24,030 nucleotides of DNA, taken from contig JAITTK010000066.1 in NCBI GenBank assembly GCA_031287135.1, positions 1 through 24,030 on the forward strand, written 5' to 3'. Below the pieces are notes generated by a model. The model searched no databases. It was given only the letters and a program-made list of their open reading frames with translations, and was not told the DNA's origin. Position 1 is the stretch's first letter; the number at the start of each line of letters is the position of its first letter. The stretch comes from Candidatus Methanoplasma reticulitermitis. Its GTDB lineage: Archaea > Thermoplasmatota > Thermoplasmata > Methanomassiliicoccales > Methanomethylophilaceae. Positions 1-8,112 of the stretch are shown one piece after another. Position numbers and translations under genes: made by a program.

Positions 1-905
1 ATGTGCAGCATGGCTTCGATGTCCCCCGTTCCGGACATACCGGCAGCTCCGCCGTGGCCTCCCCCGTCCGTTTTGGTCTCTTCGCTTATGCTGCCCATGA
101 TCATGCCCAGATGTATCCCTTTCCTGACAATCTCCTGATTGGCTCTCGCACTGACCCTGAATTCATCATCTCTCTGGGATCCGACGAAGGCAACGTCCGC
201 ACCCGCCGTCATCAGTGCCCTGCAGGACGAAGCCTCAAAACTTCCTCCGTACGCTGTGGCCACCATCATATCTCCCACGTGATCGAACTTCACTCTGCTT
301 ACCGCCTTGATGACCGCGATCCTTTCCGACATGGTCATCTGCGATCTTGTCAGATTGAATATCTCGTCTGTGTGTATGTCGTTGTTATCGAGCAGTTCCG
401 CGAACGATCTCATGAACGCCGGATCCGCGAACTGGAAATGCCCGCTGTCGGTGAGCATCCCGCTGAGAAGGGCCATCGCCGCATCCTTCGGTATGCTTAT
501 TTTGGCGGCATCGATGATTCCTTTCACGATCTCGCAACAGGATACCTTTGTATGATCGCAGACAAAATGCACCCCGTCCCATTTGCCGGTCGGGCGGTGA
601 TGGTCTATCACCACGCTGTCCGCCGGGATGCGGGAGGCCATCGGTCCGAGTTGTTCGGGCGAGGAGGTGTCCACAACGACAACGAGATCGTATCCGTCGA
701 TGTCACATTCGGTGAGGATGCTGATGCCCAGTTTCTCAGTCACAAGTCCGGCCACCCGGTCAATGCCGCCCGGTGCGAATATATCTCCGCGGGGGAAGCA
801 TGCGGATATGGCGAATGCCGAACCGATGGCATCCATATCCGCATTCCCGTGCACTAGGATAACTTTGTTTTTTGCTCCGAGCATCCGTGCGGTCTCTTTG
901 ATCAT
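1..905 (-). CDS. DHH-family phosphoesterase (NrnA/RecJ-like), 3' end outside the window
   Basis: The minus strand is open from the ATG at 905 to the window edge (301 codons visible, no stop). Translation shows the DHH-DHHA1 layout. Near residues 20-29 is an HGNADMDAIGS motif, near 78-82 VVDTSS, at 101-103 the name-giving DHH, near 150-155 GMLTDSG, and close to the cut edge the DHHA1 nucleotide-binding loop GGGHGGAAG. These carry the Asp/His ligands for two metal ions. Family members hydrolyse short oligoribonucleotides, pAp or cyclic dinucleotides; which substrate applies cannot be told from sequence. The start overlaps the stop of the ABC permease by 4 bp (ATGA), so it is the last visible gene of the ABC operon. 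Probably only a few residues are missing, because DHHA1 domains end soon after the GGGH loop. The family call is firm and the substrate open. Confidence 0.88.
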   Translation of the reverse strand, partial: MIKETARMLGAKNKVILVHGNADMDAIGSAFAISACFPRGDIFAPGGIDRVAGLVTEKLGISILTECDIDGYDLVVVVDTSSPEQLGPMASRIPADSVVIDHHRPTGKWDGVHFVCDHTKVSCCEIVKGIIDAAKISIPKDAAMALLSGMLTDSGHFQFADPAFMRSFAELLDNNDIHTDEIFNLTRSQMTMSERIAVIKAVSRVKFDHVGDMMVATAYGGSFEASSCRALMTAGADVAFVGSQRDDEFRVSARANQEIVRKGIHLGMIMGSISEETKTDGGGHGGAAGMSGTGDIEAMLH

Positions 906-2233
906 GTCTTGCCTCTTGCGCGAGAGGATCTCCACATCTTAGTCTGTCCTATCCCCGTCAGCAGGATGTCGGATTTGTATATCCTGACTGTGACCATGAT
1001 TGTTATCACGGTGAATATCAGAAGATACGCGAGACCCGCCAGAACGAGATCCGTATTGCCGAACATCAGATTGTTCATGACAGTCATCGGATGCGTGAAC
1101 GGTATGGCGAACAGAACGGCCTGCAGCACTCCCGGGAGGCTGTCAAAGCTTGAGAACATGGACAGGAACATAGGTACCATCGCCAGGACGCTGATGGGCA
1201 GGGTCATGGTCTGTGCCGCTTTGTAGTTCTTGGTAAATGCACCCAGTATCATGCATATGCCAAGGGCGCAGAATATGGCCAGGAATATCATGGCCCCCAT
1301 TATCGCCCAATCGACGGCTCCCAGACCGAGACCGTAGTCCTGCAGGTTGATGCCTCCGGCGGATTTTGTGAACGCACCCATGTAGAATGTCATCCCGATC
1401 ATGTATGCCAAGCCGAATACCAGGCCCATCACGGCCGATGCAATGAGTTTCCCGCTGACTATCGTCGTGCGTTTAACGGGCATCGTGAGCAGGGTCTCGA
1501 GGGTCTTGTTCTCTTTCTCGCTGCCCATGGAGGATATGACTATGCTCCCTATCATGACTATCACGATCATGATAACCACCGGGACCATAAGCGTCTGACT
1601 CATCACCGATGTGGATATCTCGAGGGGCGTGATCCCTTCATAGACCTCTCCGTTGATGTATGTCTGAGGCGCGGAGGTCTTCACCGGGGTCAGCAGGAAA
1701 TCGGCAGTATCCGGGCTGATGATATCCGACACGAGTTCATGGGATATGCTGTTCGATATCCACGAGACTATGGTCGAAGACACGGCGGATGAGGTGGACC
1801 CGAGGATCCCGCCGTTGCGGAACACATAATATCCCCCAATCGAACTCTGCACCCCGTTATCGATGTTCTGGGAAAAACCGGGCATTATCCGGAAAGCGGT
1901 ATCAAGTCCGTTCTCAAGCATGGCATCGACAATCCAATCGCCATCCTCATGCGGACCGTTGAGCATTATGAGATACTCGGACGCAGCATCGCGGTCGAGT
2001 CCGTATGTGGACTCATAGAAATCGTACACCGAGTCTACGGCAAAGTCCGACCACCCTCCGTCATCGCCGTTCGCAAGACCTATCCTGGAGGGCGAGGTCA
2101 CACCGTCCATTTCGCCGCCGAGGACCGTCCCGAGCATCATGAAGATCCCCACCATGACTATCACGGAGATTATCGATCCGGGTGTCAGGAGTTCTTTGAT
2201 CTCCTTTTTCGTTATGTTGAGAAGATGATTCAT
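902..2233 (-). CDS. ABC-2 type transporter permease (NatB/YhaP-like)
   Basis: This 443-residue protein has the ABC-2 exporter permease topology: one N-terminal membrane segment (about residues 20-40), a large extracytoplasmic domain (about 41-212), then further membrane segments near 213-236, 258-286, 306-333, 344-366 and 394-416. After the second segment comes the typical SEKENKTLETLL motif (residues 238-249), a coupling region seen in NatB/YhaP-type permeases. It overlaps the ATPase gene upstream by 4 bp and the DHH gene downstream by 4 bp, so translation is probably coupled. Together with the ATPase it should form an exporter in the cytoplasmic membrane. The substrate (sodium, drug, lipid or peptide) cannot be read from the sequence. 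Confidence 0.88.
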   Translation of the reverse strand: MNHLLNITKKEIKELLTPGSIISVIVMVGIFMMLGTVLGGEMDGVTSPSRIGLANGDDGGWSDFAVDSVYDFYESTYGLDRDAASEYLIMLNGPHEDGDWIVDAMLENGLDTAFRIMPGFSQNIDNGVQSSIGGYYVFRNGGILGSTSSAVSSTIVSWISNSISHELVSDIISPDTADFLLTPVKTSAPQTYINGEVYEGITPLEISTSVMSQTLMVPVVIMIVIVMIGSIVISSMGSEKENKTLETLLTMPVKRTTIVSGKLIASAVMGLVFGLAYMIGMTFYMGAFTKSAGGINLQDYGLGLGAVDWAIMGAMIFLAIFCALGICMILGAFTKNYKAAQTMTLPISVLAMVPMFLSMFSSFDSLPGVLQAVLFAIPFTHPMTVMNNLMFGNTDLVLAGLAYLLIFTVITIMVTVRIYKSDILLTGIGQTKMWRSSRARGKT

Positions 2234-2949
2234 CCTTTCACCGCCTTTACGAAGACTTCCTCAAGATCGGACGCATTGTATCTTTCTTTAAGTTCGGCGG
2301 GGGTCCCGCTCAGGACGACGCGGCCGTCGTTTATCATGGCTATTCTGTCGCAGAGGATATCCACCTCGAACATGTTATGGGAGGATATCAGAACAGTCAC
2401 GCCCTGTTTTGCTATTTTTCTTATGATCTCTCTGATCTCGAATGCATTGATGACATCCAGGCCGGATGTGACCTCATCCATGATCGCGATCTTCGGAGAA
2501 GGCATGATCGCCCTGGCGATAAGCAGCCTCCTCATCATACCTTTGCTGTATGTGTCTATTTTGGAGTCTATCCTCGGTCCGAGGTCCGCAATCTCTATCC
2601 CTTTCCGGACCATCTCATCCAGATCATCACCTTCTGCAAAGAAGCCAGCCATGAATCTCAGATAGCTTCTTCCGGTAAGGCCCTTGTATGCACCCGCATC
2701 TTCAGGAAGATAGCTTATGATCTTCCTGACCTCGTCCGACTCTTTCAGAACATCATGGCCGCATACCGTTATGCTCCCCGACGTCAGCTTAAGGAGCGTG
2801 CAGATCATACGGAGCGTGGTGGTCTTACCCGCACCGTTGGGGCCTATGAGACCGAATATCTCTCCCTTATCCACGGAGAAACTGACACCCTTCACGGCCT
2901 CGATCTCGCCGTATATCTTGCGTACATCTTTCGCGACCAGTGTTTCCAT
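2230..2949 (-). CDS. ABC transporter ATP-binding protein
   Basis: The 239-residue product is a complete ABC ATPase: Walker A GPNGAGKTT at 36-44, a Q-loop region LPEDAG near 81-86 (Glu where many relatives have Gln, as in NatA-type proteins), a divergent signature YSKGM at 134-138, Walker B IAIMDE at 154-159 followed by a D-loop, and the switch histidine at 191. It supplies ATP hydrolysis for the permease encoded directly downstream (4-bp overlap). The short C-terminal tail and divergent signature place it with the CcmA/NatA-like ATPases that pair with ABC-2 permeases. It opens the three-gene operon and has its own TATA-like element upstream. The start ATG at 2949 matches the usual beginning of the family before the first beta strand. 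Confidence 0.92.
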   Translation of the reverse strand: METLVAKDVRKIYGEIEAVKGVSFSVDKGEIFGLIGPNGAGKTTTLRMICTLLKLTSGSITVCGHDVLKESDEVRKIISYLPEDAGAYKGLTGRSYLRFMAGFFAEGDDLDEMVRKGIEIADLGPRIDSKIDTYSKGMMRRLLIARAIMPSPKIAIMDEVTSGLDVINAFEIREIIRKIAKQGVTVLISSHNMFEVDILCDRIAMINDGRVVLSGTPAELKERYNASDLEEVFVKAVKG

Positions 2950-3033
2950 ATGTATCCATTCCCGTTGTTTGACGACTTTTCATCGGCGATCGCATCGACA
3001 CCGCGTTGCAATCGCTGGAGAATCCACGGCATC

Positions 3034-3046
3034 CCTATATTAAAAC
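3034..3046 (-). promoter_or_regulatory. TATA-box candidate for the ABC transporter operon
   Basis: Minus-strand reading is GTTTTAATATAGG, centred about 90 bp upstream of the ATPase ATG at 2949, in the AT-rich gap after prefoldin beta. An archaeal start about 26 nt downstream would give a leader of roughly 60 nt. It suggests the transporter operon is transcribed separately from the exosome superoperon. Confidence 0.45.
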
Positions 3047-3090
3047 TCACTTTAAGAACATATGTAAAAAATTGTCGTTTGTTAAATGGT

Positions 3091-3432
3091 TTATGATTGT
3101 CCCATTGCCTTGTTTATGGTCTCCTGCAGGGATTCGTACTTCTCTCTGAGTGTCTTCTCCTGGCGTTCGAGACCTTTGACCCGTATGTCCATGTTTTCGA
3201 TGGATTCGTCAAGGTCCGCTTTCAGCTTGTCCCTGTCGCCGACCTTTATCAGAAGCGAGCCGGAACTCTTGTACACATCCCCCGTGGCCTTCTCAAGCTC
3301 TTCGGATGTCCTCTCCATTTCCCTCTTCTGGGCTTCCATCTGCACTTTCTGGGTCGATACCGCCTGAAGCTGCTGCTGCGTCTGCTGGAACTGTGCTATC
3401 TGGTTCTGTAACTGCGGGCTGATGTTATTCAT
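3091..3432 (-). CDS. pfdB: prefoldin beta subunit
   Basis: The 113-residue product begins with MNNISPQLQNQIAQFQQ and is almost wholly helical: an N-terminal coiled coil rich in Gln (about 5-45), a short hairpin region with the KVGDRDKL segment (about 62-71), and a C-terminal coiled coil. This is the prefoldin beta layout, and the length is normal. Prefoldin is a cytosolic alpha2-beta4 holdase that passes unfolded proteins to the thermosome; the alpha subunit is not in this window. The ATG is preceded by GAGGTGA, which contains the stop codon of pcc1 four bases upstream, so translation is probably coupled. It is the last gene of the exosome superoperon, as in several other archaea. Confidence 0.93.
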   Translation of the reverse strand: MNNISPQLQNQIAQFQQTQQQLQAVSTQKVQMEAQKREMERTSEELEKATGDVYKSSGSLLIKVGDRDKLKADLDESIENMDIRVKGLERQEKTLREKYESLQETINKAMGQS

Positions 3433-3436
3433 GCTT

Positions 3437-3667
3437 TCACCTCGTTATTCTGCTTATCTCTTCGGTTATCCTTATGCATTCCAGATATGAGTTGAGTGCC
3501 GCCCTCATGGCCGAAGAGTCAGTCGCGGCAAGCTTTATCGTGCCGATTCCCTCCGCATACATGACACCGGCCTTCGTGCGGGGGAGTTCCCTTCCGACTT
3601 CCGGGCCCAGTGCGGATATTATGTCCGATGCATCATCGGAAGATATACTTATCTCGGCGGTGAACAT
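3437..3667 (-). CDS. pcc1: KEOPS complex subunit Pcc1
   Basis: This 76-residue protein has the small alpha/beta Pcc1 fold: an N-terminal strand of alternating residues (FTAEISIS), a helix with a DASDIISALGPE segment, the central LPRTKAGV region, a strand and a long C-terminal helix with RAALNSYLECIRI. Pcc1 is the dimerisation subunit of the KEOPS complex (Kae1, Bud32, Cgi121, Pcc1), which makes t6A at position 37 of tRNAs reading ANN codons. The other KEOPS genes are not in the window. Its start lies one base past the stop of rpo12, and its stop lies inside the Shine-Dalgarno of pfdB. The position between rpo12 and prefoldin beta is a known archaeal arrangement and supports the call. Confidence 0.85.
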   Translation of the reverse strand: MFTAEISISSDDASDIISALGPEVGRELPRTKAGVMYAEGIGTIKLAATDSSAMRAALNSYLECIRITEEISRITR

Positions 3668-3668
3668 A

Positions 3669-3800
3669 TCAGTCGGATTTCAATACTTTCTTCACGTTCG
3701 GTCTGTCTTTGAAGAAGATCTTCGATCCGCATTTCTCGCATTGGAGGCCCAGGGCATTCACGTTCCTGATGGGCTCGTTGCACTTAGCGCATCTGTACAT
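3669..3800 (-). CDS. rpo12: DNA-directed RNA polymerase subunit Rpo12 (subunit P)
   Basis: A 43-residue open frame starts MYRCAKCNEPI and contains two CxxC knuckles (Cys4/Cys7 and Cys21/Cys24) forming one zinc ribbon, followed by a basic tail with KIFFKDRPNVKKVLK. This matches archaeal RNA polymerase subunit P (eukaryotic Rpb12 homologue, 40-50 residues), a small clamp subunit needed for stable open complexes. An AGGGAT ribosome-binding site precedes the ATG by a few bases. The gene sits between L37Ae and pcc1 with gaps of 9 and 1 nt, as in other archaeal exosome superoperons. It is short enough to be missed by length-filtered gene calls. Confidence 0.93.
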   Translation of the reverse strand: MYRCAKCNEPIRNVNALGLQCEKCGSKIFFKDRPNVKKVLKSD

Positions 3801-3809
3801 CTGTATCCC

Positions 3810-4061
3810 TTACTGTTCGGATACCTGCGACAGGTCTTTTTTTGTCTTGGGACTGTATGCTTCGGCCGCGAACTTCGTGTCGCAGTGTCTGCACTCCCAT
3901 ATTCCCGAGCTTATCCTCTTCACTGACATGTGGTGGCAGACAGGGCACTCGTGCTTTGCCTTCTGGTGTGCCTCGATGTTCTTCACCCTGTTGCGGACGA
4001 CGACACCGTACCTGGCACCGAACCTTCCCGACGTACCTGCTTTCTTTGTTCTTTTTGCCAT
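3810..4061 (-). CDS. rpl37ae: 50S ribosomal protein L37Ae
   Basis: The product (83 residues from the ATG at 4061) begins MAKRTKKAG, continues with the conserved GRFGARYG segment, and has a zinc ribbon CPVC-x14-CRHC followed by an aromatic/basic stretch ending near the C terminus. This is the L37Ae (eL43) family of large-subunit proteins, at normal length. An in-frame TTG at 4073 would add four residues, but GGTGAT sits just before the ATG at 4061, so 4061 is the better start; that Shine-Dalgarno overlaps the stop of rrp42. It lies between rrp42 and rpo12, the usual archaeal order. Confidence 0.94.
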   Translation of the reverse strand: MAKRTKKAGTSGRFGARYGVVVRNRVKNIEAHQKAKHECPVCHHMSVKRISSGIWECRHCDTKFAAEAYSPKTKKDLSQVSEQ

Positions 4062-4065
4062 TTTA

Positions 4066-4839
4066 TCACCCAATGATCTTCCTGACGGCCTTGCCTTTCT
4101 CGACGGCCCTATCCAGACAGAGGTTCAGTTCGTCTCTGGTTATGGAACCGTTCCCTCCTTTCTGCATAGCCCTGAAGTTGCCTTTGTCGTCGGTGGTGAC
4201 GGTCAGGCGGGCAGATGAGATCATCTCTTCGTCGAAATTTGGGTCAAGTATTAAATCATTTCCTATTTTCACGGATGTCACCGACACGGGTGTGCATGTC
4301 ACGGGCAAAGGCCTGTTCTGTCCCTTGCCGTATTGCTCTCCCGGTATCACGGCTGTTCTGAGGGCGCACACCGCCGCGAGATTCGAGGCGTCGAACAGAT
4401 TCCCGTCATAATTGAGCGCATACATGTCAACGAAACACATCCAGACTTCTTCTCCGGCCGTGATGCAAAGCTGTTTGACATCCACCATTCCGGACTCACG
4501 TATTCCGCGGTCCACGACGCGCGCCAACTCGATGGCATTCTCTCCCGGGGGACCCGATTCGAATGAGGGGTGTGCCATGGGTATGAGTTCCGCACCCATT
4601 GTGAGCACCCCGCTGTCGGGCGTGTCCCCGAAAGGTGTGCCGGGTATTATCTTCACTCCGGCTATGACCTCCGTGTTTCCCAGTTTCACCCTTGCGGAAC
4701 CGTCCGCACTCTCCACGCAGCCCGTCATGATTTGGATGTCCCTGATGTCATCCACGCTTCTGCCGTCCTCTCTCCTGCCTTCTTTCAGAAGGTTCATGAT
4801 GTGGTCCCTTTTAATCTCGGATATGACGTATTCACTCAT
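4066..4839 (-). CDS. rrp42: exosome complex component Rrp42
   Basis: The product (about 257 residues) is an RNase PH-fold protein: an N-terminal REDGRS segment, the VKLGNTEVIAGVK strand pair, the SFESGPPGENAIELARVVDRGIRES region, and a C-terminal half with LILDPNFDEE and the substrate-loop region. In the archaeal exosome Rrp42 alternates with Rrp41 in a hexameric ring; it binds RNA and supports catalysis but lacks the phosphorolytic site. In-frame starts exist at 4848 (GTG) and 4845, but AAGGTGAT is spaced correctly only for the ATG at 4839. The start overlaps the rrp41 stop by 8 bp, fitting coupled synthesis of two subunits needed in equal amounts. Confidence 0.95.
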   Translation of the reverse strand: MSEYVISEIKRDHIMNLLKEGRREDGRSVDDIRDIQIMTGCVESADGSARVKLGNTEVIAGVKIIPGTPFGDTPDSGVLTMGAELIPMAHPSFESGPPGENAIELARVVDRGIRESGMVDVKQLCITAGEEVWMCFVDMYALNYDGNLFDASNLAAVCALRTAVIPGEQYGKGQNRPLPVTCTPVSVTSVKIGNDLILDPNFDEEMISSARLTVTTDDKGNFRAMQKGGNGSITRDELNLCLDRAVEKGKAVRKIIG

Positions 4840-5575
4840 CTTCATCACCTTCTTTCGATACGGCGTAGCGTTTCTTCAGAGCGGCCTTCTGGACATCGTA
4901 TAGCTCATGACATGCGCCGAAAGCCATGTCCAGAGCTTTATCGAATTCTTTCCTTGTCATGTTCCCGTCCATCTGGAGCAGGACGATCTCATCCGTTGAC
5001 GGAACAATGGCCAACGGCACATCGGCCTCCCCGTAGTTATCCTCCTCTTTGTTCAGATCGAGAAGGACATGGCCGTCTGCTTTTCCGGCGGCTATGGCGG
5101 GCACGATATCGCGCATCGGTATCCCGGCATCTGCAAGGGCGACCGAGGCGGCGGTCAGACCGGCGCACCTCGTCCCGGCATTCGCCTGGAGTATCTCTAT
5201 GTAAACATCTATCGAAGCACGCGGGTAGAGCTCTGTCAGGACGACCTTCTCAAGGGCTTCGGCGATGATCTTCGAAATCTCGATGGACCTTCTGTCCGGG
5301 CCGGGCCTCTTCCTGTCGCTGACAGAGAACGCCTGCATGTTGTATTTGCACTGTATTATCGCCTTCGTAGGATCCTGAAGGTGTCTCGGATGGCACTCTC
5401 TCGGTCCGTAGACCGCCGCGAGCACCTTGTTCTTCCCTATCTCCAGATAAGCGGATCCGTCAGCGTTGCCGAGGACCCCCGCTTCAATATGAACCGGCCT
5501 GTGTTCGTCGGCTTTCCTTCCGTCGATCCTCACGCCTTTCTTGTCAACTAATACCATATCGGTGTGTCCGCTCAT
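4832..5575 (-). CDS. rrp41: exosome complex exonuclease Rrp41 (catalytic subunit)
   Basis: The 247-residue product carries the RNase PH core: RIDGRKADEHRPVHIE near the N terminus, the YGPRECHPRH loop, the RNA-binding RKRPGPDRRSIE segment (about 88-99), and the phosphate/metal region with LLDLNKEEDNYGEADVPLAI. These residues mark Rrp41, the subunit that degrades RNA 3' to 5' with phosphate and can also add A-rich tails. Its acidic C-terminal tail is typical. The start overlaps the rrp4 stop by 4 bp (ATGA). Length and order (rrp4-rrp41-rrp42) are the standard archaeal arrangement. Confidence 0.96.
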   Translation of the reverse strand: MSGHTDMVLVDKKGVRIDGRKADEHRPVHIEAGVLGNADGSAYLEIGKNKVLAAVYGPRECHPRHLQDPTKAIIQCKYNMQAFSVSDRKRPGPDRRSIEISKIIAEALEKVVLTELYPRASIDVYIEILQANAGTRCAGLTAASVALADAGIPMRDIVPAIAAGKADGHVLLDLNKEEDNYGEADVPLAIVPSTDEIVLLQMDGNMTRKEFDKALDMAFGACHELYDVQKAALKKRYAVSKEGDEDE

Positions 5576-6285
5576 TGATCTTCCTCCCCTTCATCGTCTT
5601 CCATTTCCGGGAGTTTGCTCTTTATAAATGTTTCAATTCTTTCCGTAAGGTTGCTGCTCTGAGCCTCTTTCTCTATCAATTTTATCGCCTCCACAGCAAC
5701 ATCCGCATTCTCACTTTCCCCGTCGATCCAAATCCTTCCGTTCTGTCCGACGAATATGCGACAGTCAGTCAGGTTCTTGATCATCTGTATCATCGAACCG
5801 CTCTTGCCTATGACCCTCGAGACCTTCGAATAGGGCACCTCGACGAGCTGCCCGCCCTCCACTCTTCTGAGGCCGGAGTCCTTCATGGTCACCTGTATCT
5901 TCTTGCTCTCATCCACCATGAGGATCTTAAGCAAGACCACGTTCCCTATGTTGAGGTATTTCGAAGTGTCTCCGAACTCCACTTTCCATGGGACCTCGTT
6001 GACATGCAGCGGTGCCGGATAGGGTGCGTTTATGTTTACAAGCCAATTCGACGGACCTATGTCCTCGATGATCCCGATCACCGTGTCGCCGGTGCTCGGC
6101 ATGTAACGTCCTCCCAGAGGAATCACGCTAACAGCGTCGTGGTATGTGTTCTTGATGCCCAATACTCCGGCGTATATCTTGCCGTCAAGCACGTATGTGT
6201 TGCTCCCCGCATCCATCCCGCTGTCATCCAGCAGGTCTCCCGGAACTACAACCTCCCGTGCGGGCCTGGTGTTTCTTTTTTCCAT
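5572..6285 (-). CDS. rrp4: exosome complex RNA-binding protein Rrp4
   Basis: The product has the three Rrp4 domains in order: an N-terminal beta domain with VVVPGDLLDD, an S1 domain with GDTVIGIIEDIGPSNWLVNI (about residues 65-135), and a KH domain whose GxxG loop is GKSG (near 157). Rrp4 caps the Rrp41/Rrp42 ring, recruits RNA and favours A-rich substrates. A GTG at 6294 is in frame, but the ATG at 6285 has GTGAT at suitable spacing and gives MEKRNTRPAREVVVPG, so I prefer it. Following rrp41 overlaps by 4 bp. The alternative cap subunit Csl4 is not in this window. Confidence 0.95.
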   Translation of the reverse strand: MEKRNTRPAREVVVPGDLLDDSGMDAGSNTYVLDGKIYAGVLGIKNTYHDAVSVIPLGGRYMPSTGDTVIGIIEDIGPSNWLVNINAPYPAPLHVNEVPWKVEFGDTSKYLNIGNVVLLKILMVDESKKIQVTMKDSGLRRVEGGQLVEVPYSKVSRVIGKSGSMIQMIKNLTDCRIFVGQNGRIWIDGESENADVAVEAIKLIEKEAQSSNLTERIETFIKSKLPEMEDDEGEEDQ

Positions 6286-6312
6286 CTTTATCACTTCTTC
6301 TTGAATCTAAAT

Positions 6313-7005
6313 TTAAATCAGTTTTACCGATGCGGCCCCTTTCGTTTTGTGCTTGAGTTTTTCCGTCATCTCGGGCACCATGCCCGCGGGCAGTTCCATG
6401 ATTCCTATCCACGAACCGTCCGCCGTCCACTCTTCCCTTTCTATGACCCCGTAGTGCACCATGTCGTCGAAGCACTTTCCATAATCGTCGCCTCTGAGCT
6501 TTATGGCCACCCTGCTCTTTTCGAAACGGATGGGGATCAGGGGGCGCAGGAGTCTCATGGCCTCCTCGATCTCCTTATCAAGGGGTTTGAAAGGGTCCAC
6601 GTGGAACTTTGCTTCTTCCAGAGCGAGTTCTATCCTGACATAAGGATGAGGAAGTTTTGTCTGGGGGTTGATCGCATTGGCGGCGATATAGGTCACAACC
6701 CGATGCCTCTTTGCCTCGAGCATCTCCTTTCGTTGCTCGGTGGTAATCTGAACTTCTCCTTTCTCGATGATTTTCCTGGCGATCTCCGATATGTCGTATG
6801 TGCCGAAGACCTCTTTTATTTTTCCTTCGGCGGGCCTGGTGCCTTTGCCCGCATTCTTGAAAACCTCCTCCACCGCGAGGTAGTCGGCAAGATCAACCTC
6901 CTTGCCTTGCTTAAGGAAGTTCATTACAGCGGGATCAAGGAGTATCTCGAAGGTCTCGCCGTGGCTCTCAAGCCTTGCGGTTATGGCATCGTCGAGGTTA
7001 ACCAT
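6313..7005 (-). CDS. ribosome maturation protein SBDS (Sdo1 homologue)
   Basis: The 230-residue product has the three-domain SBDS layout: an N-terminal domain with ARLESHGETFEILLDP and a conserved LAVEEVFKNAGKGTRP segment, a helical middle domain with GEVQITTEQRKEMLEAKR, and a ferredoxin-like C-terminal domain. The signature HPYVRIELALEEAKFHVDP lies in the middle. SBDS acts with an EF-2-like GTPase in late maturation of the large ribosomal subunit; in archaea it is regularly encoded between psmA and rrp4, as here. The gap from the psmA stop is 13 nt. Length is normal and no motif is missing. Confidence 0.95.
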   Translation of the reverse strand: MVNLDDAITARLESHGETFEILLDPAVMNFLKQGKEVDLADYLAVEEVFKNAGKGTRPAEGKIKEVFGTYDISEIARKIIEKGEVQITTEQRKEMLEAKRHRVVTYIAANAINPQTKLPHPYVRIELALEEAKFHVDPFKPLDKEIEEAMRLLRPLIPIRFEKSRVAIKLRGDDYGKCFDDMVHYGVIEREEWTADGSWIGIMELPAGMVPEMTEKLKHKTKGAASVKLI

Positions 7006-7018
7006 ATCGACCAGCTGC

Positions 7019-7732
7019 TCAAATCTTGCCGATCAGCTTAGTGATCTCGGATTCGCTGAGCCTTCTGAACTTCTTTCCTTTCTCAACCACTCCGATCTCA
7101 ACGGATGCCGCCGACAGCTCGTCCTCTATGGCCGCGCTCAAGGCCCTCAATCCAAGTTTGGAAGCGGCCTCGAAGGACATGCCGTCGGTGAACTCTTTCT
7201 CGAACGTGTCCATCACTATCGGTCTGCCTGAACCTATGCTCGTCGCCCTGTACGCCACAAGCGCCCCCGAAGGGTCGGTTTCGAACAGATGCGTCCCGAG
7301 GTCATCAACGCCGGCGACCAGCAGGGCGACCCCGAACGGGCGTCCGCCGCCGTATTGGGTGTAGTTCTGCTTGTAGTCGCACACGTTTTTGACCAGAAGC
7401 TCGACGGCTATGTTCTCGCCATAGGTGATCTTGTGCCTCTGTGCACTTTTGCGGGCCTCGTCGATGAGGACCCTGGCATCAGCCACAAGACCGGATGTCG
7501 CGCATCCGATGTAATCGTCAACATCGTAGATCTTCTCGATGGAGCCCGGCTCCACAAGTTTGCTGGACAATCTCTTGTCCACCATGAGTATGACCCCGTT
7601 CTTGAACTTCAGTCCGATCGTGGTCGTACCCTTCTTTACCGCCTCTCGGGCGTATTCCACCTGAAACAATCTTCCGTCGGGGGAAAACACGGTGATCCCC
7701 CTGTCATATGCCATTTGTCCCGGCTGCATCAT
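7019..7732 (-). CDS. psmA: proteasome alpha subunit
   Basis: The 237-residue product has the alpha-subunit N terminus: a short gate peptide followed by AYDRGITVFSPDGRLFQVEYAREAVKKGTTTIG, the proteasome alpha signature that builds the outer rings of the 20S core. There is no propeptide or catalytic threonine, so it is not a beta subunit. Two adjacent ATGs (7732 and 7729) are possible; GGAGAG at 7736-7741 is spaced slightly better for 7729. It has its own TATA box at 7767-7777, so expression may not depend wholly on the upstream genes. Beta subunit and PAN ATPase genes are not in this window. Confidence 0.96.
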   Translation of the reverse strand: MMQPGQMAYDRGITVFSPDGRLFQVEYAREAVKKGTTTIGLKFKNGVILMVDKRLSSKLVEPGSIEKIYDVDDYIGCATSGLVADARVLIDEARKSAQRHKITYGENIAVELLVKNVCDYKQNYTQYGGGRPFGVALLVAGVDDLGTHLFETDPSGALVAYRATSIGSGRPIVMDTFEKEFTDGMSFEAASKLGLRALSAAIEDELSAASVEIGVVEKGKKFRRLSESEITKLIGKI

Positions 7733-7766
7733 TTCTCTCCTTTATCAAAGACCAGAACCGCGCCGC

Positions 7767-7777
7767 ATTATATATTT
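7767..7777 (-). promoter_or_regulatory. TATA box of psmA
   Basis: Minus-strand reading is AAATATATAAT, centred about 40 bp upstream of the psmA start, in the gap after rnp2. A start about 26 nt downstream would leave a leader of some 14 nt that still contains the GGAGAG ribosome-binding site. It is an internal promoter of the superoperon. Confidence 0.6.
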
Positions 7778-7779
7778 CT

Positions 7780-8094
7780 TTACAAGGGCATGCGAGCTTT
7801 CGGCTGGGCTTTATGCGCGGCTTTCAGATCGGGGAACTCGTCCCTGAGCGTCCTTAGCGTCCCGGATGTCCTCAGCGGGGACGACGGCGGATCGGCGGAT
7901 GACATGAGGGACACCGTCTCTTCCCTGCGTTCCGGTGAGCACCTGAGCACAGCCATTCCCGGGATGCACTGGACTATGTAGGGGGCGTCGGTTCCCATGT
8001 GGCTGAACTCTCTTATGAGCGCTCCCCTTGTGATATTTTCCGAGACGGAGAACACGATGTATCTGCGCCTGCCCCTCTTGCTCTTGACAACCAT
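7780..8094 (-). CDS. rnp2: ribonuclease P protein component 2 (Pop5 family)
   Basis: The 104-residue product begins MVVKSKRGRRRYIVF, a basic start leading into the first strand, followed by a helix with ITRGALIREF, then CIPGMAVLRCSPERREETVSLM and a TSGTLRTLRDEF segment. The RRYIVF opening, the VLRC strand and the SGT-x-RxLR element match archaeal Pop5 (Rnp2), a protein subunit of the RNase P holoenzyme that matures tRNA 5' ends. The match is moderate because Pop5 is poorly conserved, but position directly before psmA is characteristic. GGAG lies 9 nt before the ATG. Its usual partner gene rnp3 (Rpp30) is not beside it here. Confidence 0.78.
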   Translation of the reverse strand: MVVKSKRGRRRYIVFSVSENITRGALIREFSHMGTDAPYIVQCIPGMAVLRCSPERREETVSLMSSADPPSSPLRTSGTLRTLRDEFPDLKAAHKAQPKARMPL

Positions 8095-8112
8095 TTCGAA
8101 CAGCTCCGTCCC

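Noticed and set aside
3..857. 284-residue plus-strand frame at the left edge
   Set aside because: It is the antisense shadow of the DHH phosphoesterase, whose motifs are unmistakable on the minus strand.
5575..7041. 488-residue plus-strand frame
   Set aside because: It is opposite rrp4 and SBDS; the minus-strand proteins are clearly conserved families.
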